This document shows, piece after piece, positions 35,631 through 43,117 of a stretch of DNA of 52,437 nucleotides. The DNA comes from an uncultured Eubacteriales bacterium (GTDB lineage Bacteria; Bacillota; Clostridia; Lachnospirales; Anaerotignaceae). Below the pieces are notes generated by a model that was given only the letters and a program-made list of their open reading frames with translations, made no database searches and had not been told where the DNA came from. The position numbers and the translations under genes are program-made. Every line of letters starts with the position of its first letter. Positions within the stretch are counted from its first letter, which is position 1. The stretch is from positions 1 to 52,437 of the forward strand of contig URCD01000007.1 of NCBI GenBank assembly GCA_900546215.1, in the 5' to 3' direction.

Positions 35631-36112
35631 GCGGGAATCTATGGATGTTTTCGGATATGTTGGACGATGAAGATGCGAAGATGATACAGCATGAATTTGT
35701 CACCTATTATGAGGGCGCTGATTATTACGGACTGGGTCTGAAAGTCTTTACAAGGTTGGCCCATGAAGCAGGTGCGGTGTATAAGATTGGAAAGCGGGTC
35801 TTAATACGGCGAGATATTTTTGAAGAGTATCTCAGGATATTGCGACGCAAAGAGGATACATCCGAGATGGATGAAAACATGAAAAGTGAGGATAATGATA
35901 TGAGACAAGGAGCATTAACATTAGATGCCCAGACTGGGCGAATGGATATCCGATTTGATCTGGAGAATTATTACGGAGGTCTCCACTGCGGAGAGTGTCT
36001 GGATATTCTTATCAATGGAGATTGGGTACCGACCAGAATTGAAATGGGAGACGGTTGGTATCTGACTGGGATCAAGACGGACAATCTTGAAGGTCTGATT
36101 GTAAGAATTTAA
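35627..36112 (+). CDS. DUF6462-like domain fused to a DUF5348-like domain
   Basis: 161 aa in two parts. Residues ~25-75 (KVFTRLAHEAGAVYKIGKRVLIRRDIFEEYLRIL) copy the domain of the gene before it. Residues ~95-161 (MDIRFDLENYYGGLHCGECLDILI...WVPTRIEM) match the DUF5348 small protein that is normally separate. An internal ATG at 35901 begins the second part but has no good ribosome site. Function unknown. Confidence 0.65.
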   Translation: MSGNLWMFSDMLDDEDAKMIQHEFVTYYEGADYYGLGLKVFTRLAHEAGAVYKIGKRVLIRRDIFEEYLRILRRKEDTSEMDENMKSEDNDMRQGALTLDAQTGRMDIRFDLENYYGGLHCGECLDILINGDWVPTRIEMGDGWYLTGIKTDNLEGLIVRI

Positions 36113-36127
36113 TAGTAACTTATCGCC

Positions 36128-36162
36128 GGGCGGTTTCTATTTACAGGAGCCGCCCTTTTTTT
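36128..36162 (+). terminator. Terminator after the DUF6462/DUF5348 genes
   Basis: GGGCGG (36128-36133) pairs with CCGCCC (36150-36155), followed by a run of seven T. Confidence 0.8.
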
Positions 36163-36193
36163 ATGCCCATTTTCAAAAGAGGAGGTGTTCCGA

Positions 36194-37267
36194 GTGAAGT
36201 GTCTGATGAAATATCAGTGGGTAAAGCTGCCCAGAAATCGTCTGCCTGAGGGCAAGGGGGTAATGGGCGCATGGGCGCGTCTGGCATCCCGTGCGGCATT
36301 CCGCAAGGGACAAGCCCTCTACTGTGGGCATATAAACGCTGTAAGCCCCGGAATGTGGTCAGGAGGTGTCGTAGGGTTAAAGAGCGTCCTCGGCTTAAAA
36401 AGCCGTCAGAAGGCTCTGGAAGTGCTTCAGACGCTGGCTGACCTAGGTTATGTGCAGTATACGCTTGACTCTAAAACGAAAAAACTGACATATCAAATTA
36501 CAGATTGGGTAGTGAAATGTTCCGGAGAGGAATGTATGCAGGGCGCTGTTTATGCCACAGAAGGCTATGGTTTTCTATGCCTTCCGCGTAATATCACAGA
36601 ACGTCTTGCGGAGAAGCGATATATCTTTGAGGAATCGGACGCATGGATGGATCTCTGGTGCCATTCCGTATGGGAAGACCCGAACAATGCGTTTTCTTTT
36701 ATGGCTCCAACTGTCCAGTATGGGAAGTACGGGGCTTTACTCACATTGGAAACCTTGGGACAGCGCTGGGGCTGGGAAAAGACAAAGGTATGGAGGTTTA
36801 TGAAAAAGCATGGGGATGTCTTTGCCCTATACCGCCTTCCAGGCTCTTATGGCTGTCTCATTTTTAATAAACTGTATCCGGCAGGATCAGAGGTTTCAGT
36901 TCCAAGCCAGGAGGAAGTTATGTGTATTCTTGGCAAAATACGCATTTGTGGTGCAAATACGCAGAAGTCAGGTTCAGACCATGAGCATATGAATAAGCTC
37001 ATCACATGGTATAGCCGCAGACTGACTGGAAGTAACCTGTCAGATGCAGCCATACAGGATGCTGAAAATCGCGTTGCATTTTCAGACCCTATAATACGCG
37101 CGTATCTTTCTCCGTGTAGGAATTGTAAGAATTGTGGATATGACTGCCAAGGTAAAGGTTATATGACACAGGCAGTGATTGAAACGAGTAAAATCCGCGG
37201 GCCATGTGAGCCGGTGGATATCACAAAAATAGCAAAGGAGTGTTTTACATATGAGCAAGCAGGATGA
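36194..37267 (+). CDS. Winged-helix protein with C-terminal Cys cluster (possible element replication or regulatory protein)
   Basis: 357 aa. An N-terminal winged helix is suggested by SVLGLKSRQKALEVLQTLADLGYVQYTLDSKTKKL (~65-100), a second helix-turn-helix-like stretch by TLETLGQRWGWEKTKVWRFMKKHGDV (~185-210). Near the end Cys308, Cys311, Cys314 and Cys318 form CxxCxxCxxxC, a metal or Fe-S site. Position near the element's start and two DNA-binding-like regions fit a replication initiator or regulator; I cannot assign a family. GTG 36194 is preferred because GGAGG is 8 bases upstream; other in-frame starts are 36185 and 36206. The gene end overlaps the next gene by 17 bases. Confidence 0.6.
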   Translation: MKCLMKYQWVKLPRNRLPEGKGVMGAWARLASRAAFRKGQALYCGHINAVSPGMWSGGVVGLKSVLGLKSRQKALEVLQTLADLGYVQYTLDSKTKKLTYQITDWVVKCSGEECMQGAVYATEGYGFLCLPRNITERLAEKRYIFEESDAWMDLWCHSVWEDPNNAFSFMAPTVQYGKYGALLTLETLGQRWGWEKTKVWRFMKKHGDVFALYRLPGSYGCLIFNKLYPAGSEVSVPSQEEVMCILGKIRICGANTQKSGSDHEHMNKLITWYSRRLTGSNLSDAAIQDAENRVAFSDPIIRAYLSPCRNCKNCGYDCQGKGYMTQAVIETSKIRGPCEPVDITKIAKECFTYEQAG

Positions 37268-37883
37268 AAAAAAGCTGTATGAACAGCAGGAAAACAGGAT
37301 ATTGGCGCAGTCAGACGCATTTATTTCCCTTCTTACAAAGCGAGGGATTCTTGGAGATCAAAAAATTGATGATGAAAAGGTGCGTGCTGCCCAGAAGGAG
37401 AAAAAGCGGAATGCTTATCACAATACCCAGATGCTTCTCAAGAATTACCGGAAGATGGTTTGGGTGTTCAGCTGTTACCCGGAGGAGATTTTGCAGGAAC
37501 TGGAGACTCCGTTTGAGAACTTTGACCGAATGGTGGACAGGCTGGATCTGGAGATGGCCATTGGGAATAAAAGGATGGAGAGCCGTCTGGAAGCTGCGGC
37601 AAGGTCGAGACTGTTGCTGGATCGGTTTAACGAGGCAATGGCGGTTCTCCGCAAGGAGCCGACACGGGGTGAGAAGCTGTATCAGCTGATCTATACGGCC
37701 TATCTGGCGCCGGAAAAGCTGAAGTTGGAGGAGATACTGTTCCGATTGGACCTGTCACAGAGGCATTATTACAGGCTTCGTGAGCAGGCAATTTCTATTC
37801 TTTCCATTCGTCTGTGGTCGGCGCCCAGTGAAGATGTGGATGTATGGCTGGAGCTGCTGACGCTCTTTGAACATTTGGAATGA
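37251..37883 (+). CDS. Helical protein with a C-terminal sigma-4/ArpU-like helix-turn-helix
   Basis: 210 aa, highly charged and mostly helical. The C-terminal third (EILFRLDLSQRHYYRLREQAISILSIRLW) resembles the sigma-70 region 4-like helix-turn-helix of phage late regulators such as ArpU/RinA. A role in switching on the transfer operon that starts just downstream is inferred. Start overlaps the previous gene by 17 bases; AAAGGAG precedes it. Confidence 0.55.
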   Translation: MSKQDEKKLYEQQENRILAQSDAFISLLTKRGILGDQKIDDEKVRAAQKEKKRNAYHNTQMLLKNYRKMVWVFSCYPEEILQELETPFENFDRMVDRLDLEMAIGNKRMESRLEAAARSRLLLDRFNEAMAVLRKEPTRGEKLYQLIYTAYLAPEKLKLEEILFRLDLSQRHYYRLREQAISILSIRLWSAPSEDVDVWLELLTLFEHLE

Positions 37884-37931
37884 CAATTTCAGGGTAAACA
37901 AATTGGCACAAAAATGGCATATGTTCCGCCG

Positions 37932-37960
37932 ATGACAGGGGAATAAAGCCGTGCTATACT
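37932..37960 (+). promoter_or_regulatory. Promoter in front of the transfer operon
   Basis: ATGACA (37932-37937), 17-base spacer, TATACT (37955-37960). Transcripts would begin near 37967. Confidence 0.6.
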
Positions 37961-37994
37961 TGTATCATCCCAAACTGGGATTGGGCAAACAAAG

Positions 37995-38039
37995 ATGCCG
38001 TTTCTGAAGCTGAAATGCTTTTAGAAGCGGCATTTTTTA
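37995..38039 (+). terminator. Hairpin terminator between the transfer promoter and its first gene (possible attenuator)
   Basis: ATGCCG-TTTCT (37995-38005) pairs with AGAAGCGGCAT (38023-38033), followed by TTTTTATT. It ends any transcript from the promoter at 37932-37960 after ~70 bases, before the first transfer gene at 38071. An upstream ATCCCA-AAC-TGGGAT hairpin (37967-37981) precedes it. Confidence 0.7.
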
Positions 38040-38070
38040 TTGCCTAAAATCAAAGAAGGAGGTACTCGGC

Positions 38071-38430
38071 ATGGTTAAACAAATCAAAAGAGGCGGAGGG
38101 CGCATGAAGACCGCCTACTGGTCACTGGTTGGTATGGCGTCTGCAATGCTGATTTCGCTGCAGCCTGTCATGGCGGACACAATCTGGAACCGCTTTTCGA
38201 CGATCATGAAGGATGTGTACGGCCAGCTGGTGGGAATCAGCACCATTGTGGCGGTAACGGCGGCGGCCATTGCGCTGATTGTCAGGATGATTTCCAGAAA
38301 CCAGCGTGCAGTCGATGAGGCAACGAGCTGGCTCAAACGAATTGTAGTGACGTGGATTGTCCTCAATTCCCTGGGTTTTGTTGTTGCTTATCTGCAACCC
38401 CTCATTGCCGGCGGCAATTACACAGGATAA
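38071..38430 (+). CDS. Small membrane protein, VirB2/TrbC-like conjugation protein
   Basis: 119 aa. An N-terminal signal-like hydrophobic stretch (~14-36, ending VMADT) is followed by two membrane helices (~52-72 and ~90-112) separated by a short basic loop. This is the layout of TrbC/VirB2 pilin-like subunits. In Gram-positive systems the role is a membrane or surface component of the transfer channel. GGAGG 10 bases before ATG 38071. First gene of the transfer operon. Confidence 0.65.
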   Translation: MVKQIKRGGGRMKTAYWSLVGMASAMLISLQPVMADTIWNRFSTIMKDVYGQLVGISTIVAVTAAAIALIVRMISRNQRAVDEATSWLKRIVVTWIVLNSLGFVVAYLQPLIAGGNYTG

Positions 38431-38467
38431 CCAAAAAAGAGAAAGCAGATGGAGGAGGTGATAATAG

Positions 38468-40558
38468 ATGCTTGATTGGATTTTTGAAGGAATCGTGACG
38501 TGGATCAGTAGCATTGTTTCACAGATGATGGATGCGGTATCTGGTTTGTTCCTTCAAGCTTTGGGAACGGATATGACAGCGATGGAAGAATACTTTCCAT
38601 TCGTGTCTAAGGCATTTACGGTCATGCAGTACACAGCATGGGCGATTCTGTTCCTTGTAACGGTATGGCAGCTTTTCCGTGTCTTTGGAGGACCAATCAC
38701 AGAGGCAGAAAATCCGTGGGTGCTTTTGGCAAGAGGTTCAATCTTTGCTTTATTGATTGGCTATGCAAAGCCGATTTTCATGATTGTGCTGGATATCGCC
38801 CGTGCGCCATATACGGCTTTGATGGAGATTACCATGTCGGCAGAGGATTTTACCTTTGCAGGTGTGGAACAGGCGCTGTCCAATGGTTTGACCACGATTG
38901 TAGCTATCGTATCGGTGGTAGGGCTGCTGCTTCTCATCATTTTAGAGATTGCCCTTGGGTGGAATTATTTTAAGCTGTTACTGGAAACCGTTGAACGCTA
39001 TATTGTGGTTGGCGTACTCTGTTACACCTCCCCTCTGGCTTTTTCTATGGGTGCTTCCAAAACAACGGCGCCGGTTTTCAAAAGCTGGTGTCGTATGGTG
39101 GGCTCACAGCTTTTGTTGCTGGTGATGAATGTATGGTTCCTCAGGGGCTTTAACAGCTCCATGGGACAGTATATCGGAAATGGCGGTGCGCTCTCCACAG
39201 GTCAGGGCAGTATTTTTCTCTGGCTGTTCTGTGCGCTGGCATTTTTGAAGACGGCGCAGAAGTTTGACAGCTACCTGGCGGCCATGGGGCTGAATGTTGC
39301 CCAGACCGGTTCCAGCATGGGTATGGAGCTTTTGATGGCAGCGCGGGTGATCAGCGGCGTGGGAGGCGGTGTGAAAAATGCAGGCAGTATGTTCCATAGT
39401 GCAAGCACTGCAACCGGAACGGGTGCAGCCGCAAGCGGATTTGCTTCCGGGTTCGCATCACGCTTCAAGCCAAATTCTTTTGTCCGTGACGCAGTTGTGG
39501 ATGGCGGAAGCCGTATGGGTGTCGGTGGCAGCATCGGTTTTGTCGGTCGTGCCTTTGGCGGCATGGCGGCACGTAATGGCGCTACTCTTACAGGAGACTC
39601 CATTTCTTCTGTAGCTTCAAGAAATCCTGGTGTTTCCGGGACAATTGCCGGGGACATTGCAGACCGCAGCCTTGCGGGCTATATGCCCCAGCTGCAGGGC
39701 CACCAACTGAAAGACACCCAGATTACAGGAGGTCAGATCAGTACAACTTCAATTGGTGCAGATGGAAAGAGCACAGCGCTTGAAATGTATAACGCATCAC
39801 AGTTTGAGAAACCAGATGCACCACATTCCGTGGTTACAGCTTCTGATGGAAGCCAGTGGTACCAGATGGCAAGCGGAGCCGGGGCAGGTGCATTTTATGA
39901 TGCGCCGGCATTTATGGGAAGCCCGTCAGAAGCGGCGCCGGTTGCGGCGGCTTTCCCCGATGCTTCCGAGGGAACAACCCTCAGGACGGTTGGCGATGGC
40001 GTGATCGAGGCAAGCTCCGAGTCTGGCAATACCATGTGGTACAACAGTGCCTACTATGATGAGCCGGATGCGCCGCATACGATTATGCAGTCGGCAAACG
40101 GTGTAGACTGGTATGCGATGCAGCAGCACGCAGAAACACCTGCCTTTGAGCAGGGCGAGGCAGCTTTTGCCTATAACCAGGCGCAGTTCCAGCAGTTTAT
40201 GCCGGGATATGAACAGCAGGTATCCTCTGTGGATGGATCCGGGCGTAAGGATGGTCATTTTGAGGTCCGCCATGAAAATGGATCCGGAACCATGTTCTAC
40301 GATACATCCCAGTATGCGGCTCCCCGTGGGGATTATCAGGTGTTTGAAGATGCCCGCGGAGGCCAGTGGTATGCGATTCGCGGCGAAGCCGCCGTGGAAC
40401 GCAAGCCGGTATACCAGGATGGCAAACCGGTTTATGACGGTGACAGTGTACGGACAGTCTCTGTGGAAACTGTTCGGTATAAGAATACGCCATCACGCTT
40501 TGGAGAGCCAAAACCCCGCAACCATGGGGAGATGAAACCGCCGAGGCGGAAACGGTAA
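38468..40558 (+). CDS. VirB6/TrbL-like conjugal transfer membrane protein with C-terminal repeats
   Basis: 696 aa. The N-terminal ~300 residues carry about six to seven membrane helices in the VirB6/TrbL/CD1107-like layout. A glycine/alanine-rich linker (~300-400) follows. The C-terminal ~260 residues contain three degenerate repeats starting at Met440, Met523 and Met609, each with 'M-x-Y-(N/D)-x-S-x-(Y/F)-x-x-P' then 'G-x-x-WYxM/I'. The first part builds the inner channel; the repeat tail is probably extracytoplasmic, judging from its lack of hydrophobic segments. GGAGGTG before ATG. Confidence 0.8.
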   Translation: MLDWIFEGIVTWISSIVSQMMDAVSGLFLQALGTDMTAMEEYFPFVSKAFTVMQYTAWAILFLVTVWQLFRVFGGPITEAENPWVLLARGSIFALLIGYAKPIFMIVLDIARAPYTALMEITMSAEDFTFAGVEQALSNGLTTIVAIVSVVGLLLLIILEIALGWNYFKLLLETVERYIVVGVLCYTSPLAFSMGASKTTAPVFKSWCRMVGSQLLLLVMNVWFLRGFNSSMGQYIGNGGALSTGQGSIFLWLFCALAFLKTAQKFDSYLAAMGLNVAQTGSSMGMELLMAARVISGVGGGVKNAGSMFHSASTATGTGAAASGFASGFASRFKPNSFVRDAVVDGGSRMGVGGSIGFVGRAFGGMAARNGATLTGDSISSVASRNPGVSGTIAGDIADRSLAGYMPQLQGHQLKDTQITGGQISTTSIGADGKSTALEMYNASQFEKPDAPHSVVTASDGSQWYQMASGAGAGAFYDAPAFMGSPSEAAPVAAAFPDASEGTTLRTVGDGVIEASSESGNTMWYNSAYYDEPDAPHTIMQSANGVDWYAMQQHAETPAFEQGEAAFAYNQAQFQQFMPGYEQQVSSVDGSGRKDGHFEVRHENGSGTMFYDTSQYAAPRGDYQVFEDARGGQWYAIRGEAAVERKPVYQDGKPVYDGDSVRTVSVETVRYKNTPSRFGEPKPRNHGEMKPPRRKR

Positions 40559-40570
40559 AATAAGTGCAGG

Positions 40571-40606
40571 CAGCCGAATCAGAGAGATGCTGGTTCGGCT
40601 GTTTTG
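40571..40606 (+). terminator. Weak hairpin inside the transfer operon
   Basis: CAGCCGAA (40571-40578) pairs with TTCGGCTG (40594-40601), then TTTTG. It could reduce expression of later genes. Confidence 0.5.
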
Positions 40607-40666
40607 CATATTTCATGTTGAAATTACGCTGCTTTTGCAGCAGCTTGATATAAGGAGGTGGACCCA

Positions 40667-42688
40667 ATGGCTGAGCCAGAAAAACAGCAAATCGGTGATG
40701 GCTCTGATAATTATGGACAGGCAGCCGGGCAAATGGCAAAAGCGGCAAAGCAGGCAGGCCAGGAAGCAGCAAAGCAAACGGCAGCAAAAGGTGCGGAGGC
40801 TACGGCTAATGCGGCCGCCGCTACAGTAAAGGCCAGTGTGGAGGGTGGAAAGGCCGCCGCAGAAATCGCTGCCGGCACTGCCGCAGGTGGTCCATGGGGC
40901 GCTATCCTGTCTGCGGCATGGGCAATGCGCCATACTCTTTTCAAGATACTGATATGTATCTGTTTGTTTCTGTTGTTCCTGATTACCATGATTGTTTCCC
41001 TGCCGACGATTGTATCAAACAGTATTTTCGGACTGGATGGTACAAAGCCGACAGAAGGAGCAACCCTGATGTCAGCCTATACGGAGATGTCAGGTGCCGT
41101 GTCTGGTGTGGTAGATGAAGGATATAACCAATCGCTTTCTCATGTGGATCAGCTGATTACAAACGGTGGATATGATTATGATCTTTCGATGGATGCACTT
41201 ATCAATTACGCACAGAGTTCCGCCGGATATGATGTCTGTTATATACTGGCAGCTTATTCAGCGTCCATGCAACAGCAAAATACAGGCAAGGATGATATGG
41301 TATCAAAGCTTAGAGGCTGTGCCGGGGAGATGTTCCCCGTTACATCAGAAGAAAAGGAAAAAGAGATCATCATTCCTGTTTCCTATTATACATATAAGCC
41401 GATAACACTTACCGTAGTTACGAATAAGGTGCAGACCGGGACGATTAACGGTACGCCCCAATATCGGTATGATACGGCATCAAAGACCTACTATCTTCCG
41501 GATGAGGCGCATAGCAGCGATACGGCTGTCACGGTGGATGCCTATAAAGAGGTGGCGGTGGATATTCCCGTTTATTCCGGTGGGAAGATTACGGGAACAA
41601 CCACGGCAAACTATTATGTGGCTAACGGGCAGGAAACACTGACCCCAGGTACAGAGATCATCAAATATCTGGAGTGTACCATTCATCCATTTGATAATAC
41701 AGTGGTTGCCAAAGCGTTTGGCATTGACCTAAATGCAAAATACGATCAGTTTAATCTTACTTATGGCGAAGTAATCCAGAACATGGCGAATGCGTTAAAA
41801 CGGACGTTGTATGGTTCTGTGAGCGGCGGACAGGCGGTTCCCCTGACGGACGCCGAGCTGATTGCTTTTGTGAACCGGCAGAACTGTAGTGCGACAAGAA
41901 AGCATATCTTGAGCACCGCGCTGTCCCTTGTGGGCAAGGTTCCTTATTTCTGGGGTGGTAAGTCAGCACCCGGGTGGAACGATGAATGGAATACGCCAAG
42001 ACTGGTAACAGCTGCAGGATCTTCTACGACAGGCACGATACGCCCTTATGGGCTGGACTGTTCAGGCTTCAGTACATGGGTATTTAATACTGCTGTGGGT
42101 GTAGAAATTGGTGCAGGTTGTAACGGGCAATATCCAAATACCTATGGGATTTCTGCATCAGAGCTTTTGCCTGGTGATTTGGGATTTTTAGCAGATGATG
42201 ACGGATGGGGACATGTCCTTATTTTTGCCGGGTATGGGGAGAGCGGAGAACGAATGTGGGTGCATTCTTCTGGTGGACAGGGCGTTATTCTAAATACGCC
42301 AAGTTATGAAGGAAGCCTTTCCTACCGGCGTCTTAGCATTGTAGATTACGATGCACCGGTATTGGGTGAGATTTCAGGAACACCCATTTCTACTTTAGAA
42401 GTGGATGTCACCCATTACTGTGCATGTGCAAAATGCTGCGGCAGTAATGCAGACGGAATTACCGCCAGCGGCAAACAGGCGGCCCGCGGCATGGTGGCAA
42501 TGTCAAGCTATTATCCGTTTGGCACGCAGATTATGATAAACGGAACCATGTATACCGTAGAGGATCGCGGTGGTTCCGGCATTGAAAATGACATCCACCG
42601 TGTGGATATTTTTGTGCCGGATCATAACGAAGCGCTGCGTTTGGGCAGATACAAGACAACAGCTACGATTTACAGAATAGGCAGGTGA
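40667..42688 (+). CDS. Conjugation cell-wall hydrolase: membrane anchor, NlpC/P60 and 3D domains
   Basis: 673 aa. An Ala/Lys-rich cytoplasmic start (~15-75), a membrane helix (~95-120), a long extracytoplasmic region, then NlpC/P60 peptidase with catalytic Cys465 (GLDCSGFSTW) and the His of WGHVLIF. A C-terminal 3D domain (GITASGKQAARGMVAMSSYYPFG ... DRGG ... VDIF) follows. It cuts peptidoglycan to let the transfer apparatus through; the fusion matches CD1108-like conjugative hydrolases. ATG 40667 chosen: GGAGG is 8 bases upstream. Confidence 0.9.
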   Translation: MAEPEKQQIGDGSDNYGQAAGQMAKAAKQAGQEAAKQTAAKGAEATANAAAATVKASVEGGKAAAEIAAGTAAGGPWGAILSAAWAMRHTLFKILICICLFLLFLITMIVSLPTIVSNSIFGLDGTKPTEGATLMSAYTEMSGAVSGVVDEGYNQSLSHVDQLITNGGYDYDLSMDALINYAQSSAGYDVCYILAAYSASMQQQNTGKDDMVSKLRGCAGEMFPVTSEEKEKEIIIPVSYYTYKPITLTVVTNKVQTGTINGTPQYRYDTASKTYYLPDEAHSSDTAVTVDAYKEVAVDIPVYSGGKITGTTTANYYVANGQETLTPGTEIIKYLECTIHPFDNTVVAKAFGIDLNAKYDQFNLTYGEVIQNMANALKRTLYGSVSGGQAVPLTDAELIAFVNRQNCSATRKHILSTALSLVGKVPYFWGGKSAPGWNDEWNTPRLVTAAGSSTTGTIRPYGLDCSGFSTWVFNTAVGVEIGAGCNGQYPNTYGISASELLPGDLGFLADDDGWGHVLIFAGYGESGERMWVHSSGGQGVILNTPSYEGSLSYRRLSIVDYDAPVLGEISGTPISTLEVDVTHYCACAKCCGSNADGITASGKQAARGMVAMSSYYPFGTQIMINGTMYTVEDRGGSGIENDIHRVDIFVPDHNEALRLGRYKTTATIYRIGR

Positions 42689-42694
42689 GAAATT

Positions 42695-43117
42695 TTGGAT
42701 GAAAAGGAGTACAGCAATATTTATGCTATACCGGCGAACTATACAGATTCCGGCAAGATTTTTGGCGGAATGCTGGAGCCGAGGAATGCAGTAGAGACAG
42801 GGATATTATTAGTCATTTTGGGATATCCGGAATTGATGTTGATTCCCATGTCCGGAACGATTCGCATCGTCGTTATGACGCTAACACTTTTACCTCTTGC
42901 TGTTCTTTCCATGATGGGTATTGACGGCGATTCGCTGTTTCAGTATATAGGACACATCATTCGGTATTTTGCAAGCAGGAGAAAATTACATTACAGAAGG
43001 GTGGGATATAGATATGACCCAAAGCAGCTCCGAAAAAAGAAAAAAGGCAGCTCGGCAAAGAAAAAAGGCAAAAAAACCGGAAAAGCTGGAGTTCGTTCAG
43101 GACTTCATTCCGGTTAA
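42695..43117 (+). CDS. PrgI-family (VirB3-like) conjugation protein
   Basis: 140 aa. Two close membrane helices (~33-52 and ~55-75) followed by FQYIGHIIRYFASRRKLHYRR, the PrgI layout, and a very basic tail. Anchors VirB4 at the membrane. TTG start at 42695 with AGGTGAG upstream. The last 104 bases overlap the virB4 reading frame, an unusually long overlap. Confidence 0.8.
   Translation: MDEKEYSNIYAIPANYTDSGKIFGGMLEPRNAVETGILLVILGYPELMLIPMSGTIRIVVMTLTLLPLAVLSMMGIDGDSLFQYIGHIIRYFASRRKLHYRRVGYRYDPKQLRKKKKGSSAKKKGKKTGKAGVRSGLHSG

Noticed and set aside
40197..40787. 196-residue antisense frame over the VirB6-like tail and hydrolase start
   Set aside because: Shadow of repetitive, Ala-rich coding sequence; no supporting signals.
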